Below, one piece after another: positions 15,164 through 22,764 of a DNA stretch of 24,008 nt. Both the position numbers and the translations under genes were made by a program. The DNA comes from Sulfurimonas sp. (GTDB lineage: Bacteria > Campylobacterota > Campylobacteria > Campylobacterales > Sulfurimonadaceae). The number at the start of each line of letters is the position of its first letter. The first letter of the stretch is position 1. The DNA lies in contig NZ_JALOAN010000035.1 in NCBI RefSeq assembly GCF_023228785.1, positions 1 to 24,008 of the forward strand. The letters run 5' to 3'. Below the pieces are notes generated by a model that made no database searches, was not told the DNA's origin, and saw nothing but the letters and a program-made list of their open reading frames with translations.

Positions 15164-15652
15164 ATGTTTATAAAAAAGTTTGAACTACTATTTTTAGGCA
15201 TCATAGTATTAGCATCTTTAGTCTTAGCAAAAAACTACTATGATGACTATAGTTTTAAAACAAACGACATTCCACAAAGCTACAAAGATCGCATAGCTCA
15301 AAAAGAGCAAGAAGTGCTTTTTTTGATGCAAAAAAATTACGGTTTTAGTTTTAAAGTCCCTCTTATTGTTACAGATGAGTTTAAGGGTAGACTCTACGGA
15401 CTCACCTCTTATAAAGATGGTGAGATAAAGATCTATCTTAACAAAAAAGTGATGCGAGAGAGCATGGACTATATAGTAGATAATGTTATAGCTCACGAAT
15501 ATGCTCACGCACTTATGTTTAAACTGCAAAACTTTAAGCGAGGCGATGGTCACTCAAAAGAGTGGCAAGCCTCTTGTGTGAAACTTGGTGGTCTAAAGTG
15601 CGAGCAGTATGTAAATAGCCACGATGTCGTGATGGGAAAACTCCCGTTTTAA
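15164..15652 (+). CDS. membrane-anchored SprT-like zinc metallopeptidase
   Basis: This 162-residue protein has an N-terminal membrane anchor or signal (LLFLGIIVLASLVLA, residues 8-22), then a SprT-like domain. The zinc site is HEYAH (H111, E112, H115), with a third histidine ligand in GDGHSKEW (H130). The order HExxH then GH-x3-W is the SprT/Spartan-type metzincin-like arrangement. Most bacterial SprT proteins are cytosolic, so a periplasmic orientation would be unusual. The substrate is unknown. It follows the two-helix membrane protein by four bases. C-terminal cysteines (C138 and C146) could form a zinc or disulfide site, but the second CxxC pair of SprT zinc ribbons is missing. Confidence 0.78.
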   Translation: MFIKKFELLFLGIIVLASLVLAKNYYDDYSFKTNDIPQSYKDRIAQKEQEVLFLMQKNYGFSFKVPLIVTDEFKGRLYGLTSYKDGEIKIYLNKKVMRESMDYIVDNVIAHEYAHALMFKLQNFKRGDGHSKEWQASCVKLGGLKCEQYVNSHDVVMGKLPF

Positions 15653-15656
15653 AAGA

Positions 15657-15662
15657 TATAAT
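15657..15662 (+). promoter_or_regulatory. -10 box for the haem-binding protein gene
   Basis: TATAAT starts five bases after the metallopeptidase stop and 67 bases before the ATG at 15724, which has GGAG five bases upstream. The next gene therefore probably has its own promoter. Confidence 0.45.
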
Positions 15663-15723
15663 TTTAGTTTACCTCTTTGAGAGACATAGTCCAATCCTAA
15701 ACTACTAAAACCTTGGAGAAAAT

Positions 15724-16167
15724 ATGAAAAAAATCATCTTTACTTTTGTAGCCCTTTTACTCTTACTGCAACTAATTCCACTAGAGAAAACAAATCCACC
15801 AATTGACCCAGAAAATGCACTAAATAGAGATCCAAGCGTAGTGAAGATTTTAAAAAAAGGTTGCTATGATTGCCACTCAAATGAAACGAAATGGCCCATC
15901 TACGCCTCCATTGCTCCCTTTTCATTTTTTGTAACATCTCATGTAAATGATGGACGAAGGGCTATAAACTTCTCAAACTATAACAGCATTGACAAAGAGA
16001 TAAAAGAAAAACGCCTAAAAAGAGCCATCGTTACTACTAAAAGTGAGAGAATGGCACTTCCAAGTTACCGCTTTGCCCATGAAAATGCAAACCTTTCTAA
16101 AGAGGAAAAAGAGCTACTTTTATCGTGGTTTGAAGATGAGATAGAGATGATTAAAGAGCAGAGATAG
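15724..16167 (+). CDS. periplasmic haem-binding domain protein (CxxCH)
   Basis: This 147-residue protein has a signal peptide or N-terminal anchor (MKKIIFTFVALLLLLQLIPL) and a single haem c site, CYDCH (C47, C50, H51), in GCYDCHSNETKWPIYA. Conserved downstream motifs IAPFSFFVTSHVNDGRRAINFSNY match the small Haem_bd family (Pfam PF14376-type). A methionine in SERMALPSYRFAHENANLS is a candidate second haem ligand. It is probably exported by Sec and matured by the cytochrome c biogenesis system. Its role is unknown: an electron carrier, or a haem/peroxide-related protein. The 3' end overlaps the convergent bioA by 17 bases, so no separate terminator lies between them. Confidence 0.82.
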   Translation: MKKIIFTFVALLLLLQLIPLEKTNPPIDPENALNRDPSVVKILKKGCYDCHSNETKWPIYASIAPFSFFVTSHVNDGRRAINFSNYNSIDKEIKEKRLKRAIVTTKSERMALPSYRFAHENANLSKEEKELLLSWFEDEIEMIKEQR

Positions 16168-17449
16168 CGTCATAAGCTACATCCATCATCTTATCTATCT
16201 CCTCATTTGTGATGATGTAAGGTGGCATAAAATAGACTACATGCCCAAGTGGTCTTAGAAGTACTCCATGCTCAAGTCCATAAGTATAGACTCTAAGCCC
16301 TACTCTATCTTCACTCTTGTAACCTTTTAAGTCGATGGCGCATATCATGCCAGTTTGCCTAATTGACTCTACGTTTTCAAGCTCTTTGAACTTCTCTAGT
16401 TTCTCGCCCATATACTTTGCAATTTTTCTATTTTGCTCTATCACATCATCTTTCTCAAAGATATCAAGAGTAGCATTTGCAGCCGCACATGCCAGTGCAT
16501 TTCCCGTGTATGAGTGAGAGTGCAAAAATGCTTTGTGTTCATTATAATCACAATAAAATTTAGCATAGATATCATCTGAGGTTAAAACAACTGAAAGAGG
16601 AAGATAACCACCAGTTAGTCCTTTTGAGAGTACCATAAAGTCAGGTGTAATCCCAGCACTCTCACAAGCAAAAAGTCCTCCCGTTCGCCCAAAACCAACC
16701 ATAACTTCATCTGCTATGAGGTGCACATCGTACCGTGAGCAAATCTCACGGACTAAAACTAAAAACTCTTTATCATACATGTGCATGTATCCCGCACCTT
16801 GGACAAGTGGTTCCAGTATGATGGCGCTTATCTCGTGCGACTTTTCTTTACATAACTCTTCAAAGATCTCAGCCGCCTCTTTTGCTGCTAAAGTTGTAGC
16901 ATCACTTGGAACTGGAGTCTGCAATGTTTTTAGCAAAAGTGGCTCATAAGTACGCTTATAAAGTTCTACATCTCCAACACTCAAAGCTCCAATAGTCTCA
17001 CCATGATAAGAGTTTGTTAGTGAAACAAATATATCTTTGCCAACTTTACCATCATTTTTGTGAGCGTGATAACTCATCTTTAGAGCCACTTCTATAGCAC
17101 TTGATCCATTGTCAGAGTAAAAGCACTTATTTAGTCCATCTGGTGTTATTTTAACAAGTCTCTCAGATAATCGTACAACTGGCTCATGCGTAAAACCAGC
17201 AATAATGACGTGTTCTAAGCTATCTAACTGTTCTTTTATTTTCTCATTTATATAAGCGTTTGTATGCCCAAAAATATTTACCCACCAACTACTAACAGCA
17301 TCTATAAAAATATTTCCTTCAAAATCTTCAAGATAGATCCCATAGGCTTTTTTTATGGGAATAAGTGGAAGTGTCTCATGATCTTTCATCTGTGTACAAG
17401 GATGCCACAAAACAGCTAGATCTCTTTTTTTTAATTCTTCATTTTTCAT
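16151..17449 (-). CDS. bioA: adenosylmethionine-8-amino-7-oxononanoate aminotransferase
   Basis: BioA uses SAM as amino donor to make 7,8-diaminopelargonate in biotin synthesis. The 432-residue class III aminotransferase begins with the BioA hallmark WHPCTQMKDHE (residues 15-25) and has SSWWVNIFGH (53-62, substrate binding), NGSSAIEVALK, NSYHGETIGA, the PLP aspartate in ADEVMVGFGRTG (D247) and the Schiff-base lysine in LSKGLTGG (K276). All are intact. It stands alone, and no bioB, bioD or bioF is in the window. The product biotin would be needed by OadA in this window and by other carboxylases. AAAGG lies 11 bases upstream of the ATG. Confidence 0.94.
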   Translation of the reverse strand: MKNEELKKRDLAVLWHPCTQMKDHETLPLIPIKKAYGIYLEDFEGNIFIDAVSSWWVNIFGHTNAYINEKIKEQLDSLEHVIIAGFTHEPVVRLSERLVKITPDGLNKCFYSDNGSSAIEVALKMSYHAHKNDGKVGKDIFVSLTNSYHGETIGALSVGDVELYKRTYEPLLLKTLQTPVPSDATTLAAKEAAEIFEELCKEKSHEISAIILEPLVQGAGYMHMYDKEFLVLVREICSRYDVHLIADEVMVGFGRTGGLFACESAGITPDFMVLSKGLTGGYLPLSVVLTSDDIYAKFYCDYNEHKAFLHSHSYTGNALACAAANATLDIFEKDDVIEQNRKIAKYMGEKLEKFKELENVESIRQTGMICAIDLKGYKSEDRVGLRVYTYGLEHGVLLRPLGHVVYFMPPYIITNEEIDKMMDVAYDAISAL

Positions 17450-17480
17450 CTATTTATAAACCTTTTTATTTTAAAAACCC

Positions 17481-17486
17481 ACTATA
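17481..17486 (-). promoter_or_regulatory. candidate -10 box for bioA
   Basis: On the minus strand TATAGT lies about 31 bases upstream of the bioA start. The 167-base gap to the ppiD-like gene must also hold the promoter of that gene; the best -10-like match there is TAGAAT at 17579-17584. No BirA-like operator was recognised. Confidence 0.35.
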
Positions 17487-17616
17487 ACATAATCAAAAAA
17501 ACGCACTTAAAATATTTTTGTATTTTATGTATAAATAAGTTAAACAATCCTTTTATCAAGGTTTAATGAGAATTTACATAGAATTACGAAAATATCGCAC
17601 ATTAAGGTAACAATAC

Positions 17617-19083
17617 ATGATTACATGGATGCAAAGACATAAAAAATATCTCATCGTAACTATCTGGATCTCAACTATAGCTTTTGTTGGAGCAGGATTC
17701 GTTGGCTGGGGACAATACTCTTATGGAGATAAGGCTGGAGCTGCCGCAAAGGTTGGAAATGTTGAGATAACTATAGGGGAACTTCAAAAAACCTACTCAA
17801 ATCTTTATGCTCAGTACAACGAGATGTTTCAAGGTAACTTTGATGAAGAAAAAGCAAAAAGCTTTGGACTACAATCACAAGCATTAAAACAACTCATGGA
17901 TCAAGCCTTAGTTTTAAATCTTGGAATCTCTTATGACTTAGATGTAAGTGAAAAAGAGATTTTGGAGAGACTCAAAACTAAAGAGTTTTTCTTTAAAAAT
18001 GGTGTTTTTGACAAAGAGATCTACAAGCAAGTCTTATCAAGAAACAACTTAACTACAAAAGAGTACGAAGCAGATATAAAAAAAGAACTTTTAATCCAAA
18101 AGACTCTAGCTTTACTGCCAATAGATGTAAGTAAAAACGAACTAGATATCATAGAAAATATACTAAATATAGCAGATAAAATAGAGTACAAAGTTGTAAG
18201 TGATGAAAAAATATCAGTTAATACTTCAGACGAAACTCTTATGCCTTACTGGGAGAAAAACAAACAAAACTTTATGAGTGAAGTCATGTATGAAGTTAAA
18301 TTTATTAAGCAATCAAGAATATCTGGTAAATATGAAGATCAAGAGATAGAGGAATATTATAACGATAACAAGACCCATCTCAAAGACTCAGATGGTAAAA
18401 TCCTTCCACTTGAAGGTGCAAAAGCATCTGTTATAGCTAAACTTGATGCAAAGGCAACTAAAGATGCAGCTCTTAGAACTTATATAGATTACAAAAAAGG
18501 GAAACTTGCTCCTGATGTAGAAGTAACTACTACTATTATATCTACATCAAACAATCCTTATAGTGATGAAGTTTTAGAGGCTATTTCAAAAACATCTCCT
18601 ACTTCTCCATTGCTAAAGCCTATTTTAGTTTCAGATGAGTACTTTACTTTTGAGTTAATAAAAACTATTCCATCTAGTGTTAAAAGTTATGAAGATGCTA
18701 AAGAAGAGATTTTACCTGTGTTTGTTCAAGAGCAAAAAAGTAACAAGCTCTTAGAATTAGCTAAGAACTCTCTTGAGACATTTAAAGGTGACTCTACAGA
18801 CTTTATAACAAACCAAGATGCTAACAAGATCTCAAACCTAGAAGAAGCAGAAGCAAATGAATTTTTAAATGCTCTTTTTGCAACAAAGCAAAAAAGAGGT
18901 TTTATCTCTTTAAATAGTGGAAAAATTGTTCTCTATAACATATTGGAACAAAAACTGCTTAACAATACAAATAACAATTCTAACAATCCTATCGTTAGAA
19001 TAAAGGGCAACTTATTTAATGAAGGTTTAGTTAAAAACCTCCAAAATAAGTACAAATCAGAGATATTTATTCAAGGACTCTAA
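17617..19083 (+). CDS. PpiD/SurA-like periplasmic chaperone, inner-membrane anchored
   Basis: This 488-residue protein begins like PpiD: a short cytoplasmic MITWMQRHKKYL, one membrane helix (residues 11-30, with TIWISTIAFVGAGFVGWG) and a SurA-N-type helical domain (about 35-180) with VGNVEITIGELQ, LKQLMDQALVLNLGISYDLDVS and KEYEADIKKELLIQK. It probably acts in folding of outer-membrane and exported proteins. I see no clear parvulin (rotamase) domain in the middle region, so isomerase activity is doubtful. AAGG lies nine bases before the ATG. The 3' end abuts ftsA: the TAA at 19081-19083 lies between the ftsA AAGGA and its TTG. A SurA_N/PpiD gene just before ftsA is, from memory, common in Campylobacterota. 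Confidence 0.78.
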   Translation: MITWMQRHKKYLIVTIWISTIAFVGAGFVGWGQYSYGDKAGAAAKVGNVEITIGELQKTYSNLYAQYNEMFQGNFDEEKAKSFGLQSQALKQLMDQALVLNLGISYDLDVSEKEILERLKTKEFFFKNGVFDKEIYKQVLSRNNLTTKEYEADIKKELLIQKTLALLPIDVSKNELDIIENILNIADKIEYKVVSDEKISVNTSDETLMPYWEKNKQNFMSEVMYEVKFIKQSRISGKYEDQEIEEYYNDNKTHLKDSDGKILPLEGAKASVIAKLDAKATKDAALRTYIDYKKGKLAPDVEVTTTIISTSNNPYSDEVLEAISKTSPTSPLLKPILVSDEYFTFELIKTIPSSVKSYEDAKEEILPVFVQEQKSNKLLELAKNSLETFKGDSTDFITNQDANKISNLEEAEANEFLNALFATKQKRGFISLNSGKIVLYNILEQKLLNNTNNNSNNPIVRIKGNLFNEGLVKNLQNKYKSEIFIQGL

Positions 19084-19084
19084 G

Positions 19085-20449
19085 TTGAGCAGAACTGTTT
19101 TAGCCATAGATATTGGTTCCACAAAAATATGCGCTATCATTGCTGAGATTGCCGATGATGATTCAGTATCCATAACAGGTGCTGGAATATCTAAAGCACA
19201 AGGTTTAAAAAGAGGAAGCATAACAAATATAGAGTTAGCTTCAAAGTCTATAAAAACTGCAATAAATGATGCAAAAAGAGTATCTGGTAGTGACGTAAAA
19301 ACCGCTATAGTCTCTATATCTGGTGCATATACTAAAAGTCTAAACTCAAACGGTATAGTAAACATCCAAAACAAAGAAGTAAGTTTTAAAGAGATAGAGA
19401 GAGTTATGAACACTTCTGTTTATAACGCTAACATTCCAAACGAATATGAGATACTACACGCTCTTCCTTATAACTTTAAAGTAGATGATCAGGACTTTAT
19501 AGAAGATCCGCTTGGTATGAACGCTTCAAGACTTGAAGTTGAAGCTCACATCATAACTACTCAAAAGTCAAATCTAAACAACCTTAAAAAAGCTGTTCGT
19601 GGAGCAGGCGTAGAAGTAGAAAATGTAGTCTTAAATGGCTATGCGTCTTCTATTGCAACACTAAATCCTGATGAGAAAGAACTAGGCGTTGCGGTTATTG
19701 ATATGGGTGGAAACACTAGTAATATCACTATCCATTCTGGAAATTCCATCAGATATAACGACTTTTTAGGAGTTGGATCTAACCATGTAACAAGTGACTT
19801 GTCCATGGCTCTTCATACTCCGCTCAATATCGCTGATAGTGTAAAACTGAGCTATGGTTCACTTTTAGCACCTAGTAATGAACTTATAGAGCTTCCTATT
19901 ATAGGAGATGAAAACACTACTCACGAGGTATCTCTTGAAGTAGTTCACAATGTTATCTTTGCAAGAGTTGAAGAGACGCTTATGATACTAGCTCAGTTTA
20001 TTGAAAATAGTGGTCTTAAAGATCAGCTAGGGGCAGGTATAGTTTTAACTGGTGGTTTTTCAAAGATGGAGGGTATAAGAGAGTTAGCTGTGGCTACCTT
20101 TGGTTCAGTTCCTGTTCGTCTTGCTCGTCCTATAGAGATGGATGGACTTTTTGAGAACTTAAGAAGTGCGGAGTTCTCAAGCGCTATCGGCTTAGTAATG
20201 TATAGTGCAAAATACTATACTCCTTATGAGATAGATGTAAACAAAAGAGTTCGACACTCAAACGAGACACCTGCTTCGCAAAGCAAGGTAGTCTTCTCTG
20301 CTGAGAATGAGATCCCTATCGCACCTTCAACTGAAGAAGAGCAAGAAAAAGAAGAAAAAATGATCTCCTTGGGATCTAAGAAAGATAAAAAAAGTGATGA
20401 AGCTGGTATTTTTAGTAAATTTTGGAACTGGGCAACCCAGCTATTTTAA
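19085..20449 (+). CDS. ftsA: cell division protein FtsA
   Basis: FtsA is the actin-like ATPase that tethers FtsZ to the membrane and recruits the divisome. The 454-residue protein has the phosphate-1 motif VLAIDIGSTKICAI, the 1C-domain, the phosphate-2 motif GVAVIDMGGNTSNITIH and the adenosine motif GIVLTGGFSKMEGI. It ends in an amphipathic helix (GIFSKFWNWATQLF) that serves as membrane-targeting sequence. The start is TTG at 19085, chosen because AAGGA lies seven bases upstream (19073-19077) and MSRTVLAIDIG is the expected N-terminus. The charged linker before the helix (EEEQEKEEKMISLGSKKDKKS) is lineage-variable. It is followed 11 bases later by ftsZ. Confidence 0.96.
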   Translation: MSRTVLAIDIGSTKICAIIAEIADDDSVSITGAGISKAQGLKRGSITNIELASKSIKTAINDAKRVSGSDVKTAIVSISGAYTKSLNSNGIVNIQNKEVSFKEIERVMNTSVYNANIPNEYEILHALPYNFKVDDQDFIEDPLGMNASRLEVEAHIITTQKSNLNNLKKAVRGAGVEVENVVLNGYASSIATLNPDEKELGVAVIDMGGNTSNITIHSGNSIRYNDFLGVGSNHVTSDLSMALHTPLNIADSVKLSYGSLLAPSNELIELPIIGDENTTHEVSLEVVHNVIFARVEETLMILAQFIENSGLKDQLGAGIVLTGGFSKMEGIRELAVATFGSVPVRLARPIEMDGLFENLRSAEFSSAIGLVMYSAKYYTPYEIDVNKRVRHSNETPASQSKVVFSAENEIPIAPSTEEEQEKEEKMISLGSKKDKKSDEAGIFSKFWNWATQLF

Positions 20450-20460
20450 GGAGTAAGATT

Positions 20461-21579
20461 ATGGAACCATATGTAATTGAAGAAGCAAGCAACCTAAGTG
20501 GAGCAAGAATAATAGCAGTAGGCGTAGGTGGCGGTGGTGGTAACATGATCGGGCATATGATTAAAGAAGGTGTTCATGGCATCGAAATGATTATGATAAA
20601 CACTGATGCCCAAGTTTTATATGAAGCTGAGAGTTCATCTAAGATCCAGATAGGCACAAAGCTTACTAAGGGTCTAGGTGCTGGCATGAAGCCAAATATT
20701 GGAAAAGACTCAGCACTAGAGAGTTATGATGAAATCAGAGCTGCTCTTGATGGGGCTGATATAGTTTTTATCTCAGCAGGCCTAGGTGGTGGAACTGGAA
20801 CTGGTGCTGCTCCTGTTATTGCTCAAATAGCAAAGGAAGTTGGGGCTTTAACTATCTCTATAGTTACAAAACCTTTCTCTTTTGAAGGTAAAAAACGTCT
20901 TAAACTAGCTGAAGCCGGACTTGAAGAGCTTAAGCGTGAAAGTGACTCTATAGTTGTTATTCCAAATGATAAACTGCTCTCCATTATAGATAGAAGACTT
21001 GGACTAAAAGAGAGCTTTAAGATAGTTGATAGTGTTTTAGCTCAAGCTGTTAGTGGAACTTCAGGTGTAATCCTTGCAAGTGGAGAAAATGACATAAATC
21101 TAGACTTTGCAGACTTGCAAACTGTTATGAGTCATAAAGGTATGGCACTTATGGGTGTGGGTGAATATGAGGGTGAAAATGCTGCTTATGAAGCTATAAA
21201 AGCTGCAATTGAGTCACCTCTACTTGACAACATGACTATAAATGGTGCTATGGGTGTTTTAGTTCACTTTAAAATGCATCCAGATTTTCCTCTTATGGAG
21301 ATCTCAGATGCTATGAATGTTGTACACGAGAGTGCTCACGAAGATGCAGAGGTTATCTTTGGTACATCTACAGATGCTAGCATTGAACCAAACTATATAA
21401 AAATAACTATAATTGCAACAGGTTTTGAAAAAGAGATAAGCACTGGCTCTAACAACGAAGACTTCATAAGTGAAGCTCCACAAGCAAAGATCAAACTTCG
21501 TCCAAAGCTAGTAGTTGGCGGTGAGTATGATGAGAACTACTTAGATATTCCATCATATATGAGACAGCAACAAGATTAA
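20461..21579 (+). CDS. ftsZ: cell division GTPase FtsZ
   Basis: FtsZ is the tubulin-like GTPase that forms the division ring. The 372-residue protein has GVGGGGGNMI (residues 21-30), the tubulin signature GGGTGTGAAP (109-118) and the T7-loop NLDFADLQTVM used in GTP hydrolysis. It ends in the conserved tail LDIPSYMRQQ that binds FtsA. The start at 20461 is preferred over an in-frame ATG 13 codons earlier (inside ftsA) because AAGGAG lies seven bases upstream and MEPYVIEEA is a normal N-terminus. The linker before the tail is short (about 30 residues). It shares an operon with the ppiD-like gene and ftsA. Confidence 0.97.
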   Translation: MEPYVIEEASNLSGARIIAVGVGGGGGNMIGHMIKEGVHGIEMIMINTDAQVLYEAESSSKIQIGTKLTKGLGAGMKPNIGKDSALESYDEIRAALDGADIVFISAGLGGGTGTGAAPVIAQIAKEVGALTISIVTKPFSFEGKKRLKLAEAGLEELKRESDSIVVIPNDKLLSIIDRRLGLKESFKIVDSVLAQAVSGTSGVILASGENDINLDFADLQTVMSHKGMALMGVGEYEGENAAYEAIKAAIESPLLDNMTINGAMGVLVHFKMHPDFPLMEISDAMNVVHESAHEDAEVIFGTSTDASIEPNYIKITIIATGFEKEISTGSNNEDFISEAPQAKIKLRPKLVVGGEYDENYLDIPSYMRQQQD

Positions 21580-21594
21580 AAATCTTTGTTGTCT
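21567..21594 (+). terminator. weak hairpin after ftsZ
   Basis: An imperfect stem of about nine pairs (CAACAAGAT with ATCTTTGTTG, one bulge) overlaps the ftsZ stop. No T-run follows directly; a seven-T stretch lies 30 bases later. It may slow or partly end transcription before the next operon. Confidence 0.25.
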
Positions 21595-21604
21595 TATGGC
21601 TTCA

Positions 21605-21618
21605 TTGAATGATATCAA
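21605..21618 (+). promoter_or_regulatory. FNR-like site TTGAA-N4-ATCAA with following -10 box
   Basis: The half sites differ from the FNR consensus TTGAT-N4-ATCAA by one base. The centre (21611.5) is 28.5 bases before the -10 box TATAAT at 21640-21645, close to the 29.5 of a class II activated promoter. A ribosome site AAGAGAG follows before the ATG at 21663. The operon of the exported protein, Crp/Fnr regulator and sensor would thus be under Crp/Fnr-type control, perhaps by its own product. This is inferred from spacing and sequence only. Confidence 0.55.
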
Positions 21619-21639
21619 AAGCCTATTTTTTTACTTATA

Positions 21640-21645
21640 TATAAT
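21640..21645 (+). promoter_or_regulatory. -10 box of the 21663-23731 operon
   Basis: A perfect TATAAT 18 bases before the ATG at 21663. The implied transcript start is about 21652, a short leader. No -35 box is visible, which fits activation from the upstream FNR-like site. Confidence 0.55.
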
Positions 21646-21662
21646 TAATAAAGAGAGAAACA

Positions 21663-22097
21663 ATGAACAAAATATTTTTTATGCTAGCTTTGTCTACGCT
21701 ACTACTTTCATCTGAAATACAAACAAGAACTGGCGTACTTCCCGAAAAAGAGATGAAGTCTCAAAATGTAACCATAGCAGAAATGGTAGTACAAGAAACA
21801 TCTAAATCGCTCCCTCAAGTAATAGACAAATATACAACTTTTACATCTATAAAAAATGACGATGCTACACTTATATATACTTTTGAGATAAATACTGGCT
21901 CAAAGAGTGATGAAGCTGTAAAAAAAGAAGATAGAACAAGAATGAAAAAAGCTGTAACTATGGGTGTTTGTAAAACAACTTATAAATTTTTACAAGCTGG
22001 TATTGATACTTCATATGTTTACATAAGTGCAAAGTCAAAAGCTAAGCTTTTTGAGTTTAACATCTCACTAGAAGATTGCCCTGTTGTTTTAGAGTAG
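21663..22097 (+). CDS. small exported protein of unknown function, two conserved-type cysteines
   Basis: This 144-residue protein has a signal peptide (MNKIFFMLALSTLLLSSEI) and a mature part with the pattern LPQVIDKYTTFTSI, then LIYTFEINTG, VCKTTYKFLQAGIDTSYVY and FEFNISLEDCPV. I have seen this layout in small periplasmic proteins of many Proteobacteria: a Thr after the VD-like segment, an LxYxFxI strand, one mid-domain Cys and a C-terminal Cys. That family has no established function. The cysteines (in MGVCK and LEDCP) could form a disulfide. It is ten bases upstream of the Crp/Fnr gene and is the first gene of that operon, hence possibly linked to N2O or NO metabolism. Confidence 0.7.
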   Translation: MNKIFFMLALSTLLLSSEIQTRTGVLPEKEMKSQNVTIAEMVVQETSKSLPQVIDKYTTFTSIKNDDATLIYTFEINTGSKSDEAVKKEDRTRMKKAVTMGVCKTTYKFLQAGIDTSYVYISAKSKAKLFEFNISLEDCPVVLE

Positions 22098-22107
22098 GAT
22101 AAAAGAG

Positions 22108-22764
22108 TTGTCTATCAAGGAGATCTTGGAATCATTAGAATTTTTTAGTTCTCTTGATACTAAAGAAATAGAGCTTTTATCTTCTTTTTGTTCACTTAGT
22201 GCTTATGCAAATGAGTATGTACTTCATTATGAAAACCAAGATAGCCAAAACTTAGAGTTTCTTATAAGTGGATTAGCGAGATCTTATAAAATAGACAAAC
22301 ACTCAAATGAAATTTTTCTCTACTATATATATGAAAACTCACTAATCACAGAGATAGAAAGCTTTAAAAGTTCTACTCTCAATTTCTTTTCTAACATCTC
22401 TATGGTTGAAGATTCTTTAGTCTTAAACATCGACTACCAACTCTTCAAATCAAATTTTTTGGATAAACATAAGCTCTGTTTAGAACTCTCTTGTGAGGTA
22501 AATGCTAGATCTCAAAAACTTCAATCTTTAATAAATAGAGAGTTTATATATGACTCAGTTCAAAAAGTATCTATGATGCTTCACAATGATTTAGAAATGT
22601 TTAACAAACTAAAAAGGCACGATATATCTTTAATACTTCACATCCAACCAGCAACTTTATCGCGTGTTTTAAATAGACTTAGAAGAAATAATATTATTGA
22701 TATAATACATGGTCAAATTAAGGTACTAGATGCAAATGCACTAAAGGAAGTAGCAAATGACTAA
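22108..22764 (+). CDS. Crp/Fnr-family transcriptional regulator
   Basis: This 218-residue protein has an N-terminal cyclic-nucleotide-binding-like beta roll (about residues 8-115: FFSSLDTKEIELLSS, NEYVLHYENQDSQNLEFLISGLARSYK), a long dimerisation helix (about 120-150) and a winged helix with VSMMLHNDLEMFNKLKRHDISLILHIQPATLSRVLNRLRRNNII. It lacks the N-terminal cysteine cluster of FNR, with single Cys at 28 and two in the middle, so a [4Fe-4S] oxygen sensor is unlikely. The recognition helix reads PATLSRVL, where FNR has VETISRLL. Campylobacterota have Nss-type members of this superfamily that respond to nitrate, NO or N2O, and this gene sits just before nosZ. The start is TTG at 22108, with AGGA upstream. 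The ATG of the next gene overlaps its end by eight bases. Confidence 0.85.
   Translation: MSIKEILESLEFFSSLDTKEIELLSSFCSLSAYANEYVLHYENQDSQNLEFLISGLARSYKIDKHSNEIFLYYIYENSLITEIESFKSSTLNFFSNISMVEDSLVLNIDYQLFKSNFLDKHKLCLELSCEVNARSQKLQSLINREFIYDSVQKVSMMLHNDLEMFNKLKRHDISLILHIQPATLSRVLNRLRRNNIIDIIHGQIKVLDANALKEVAND

Noticed and set aside
20422..20460. A 13-codon extension of ftsZ into ftsA.
   Set aside because: The ATG at 20461 has AAGGAG at ideal spacing and gives the usual FtsZ N-terminus.
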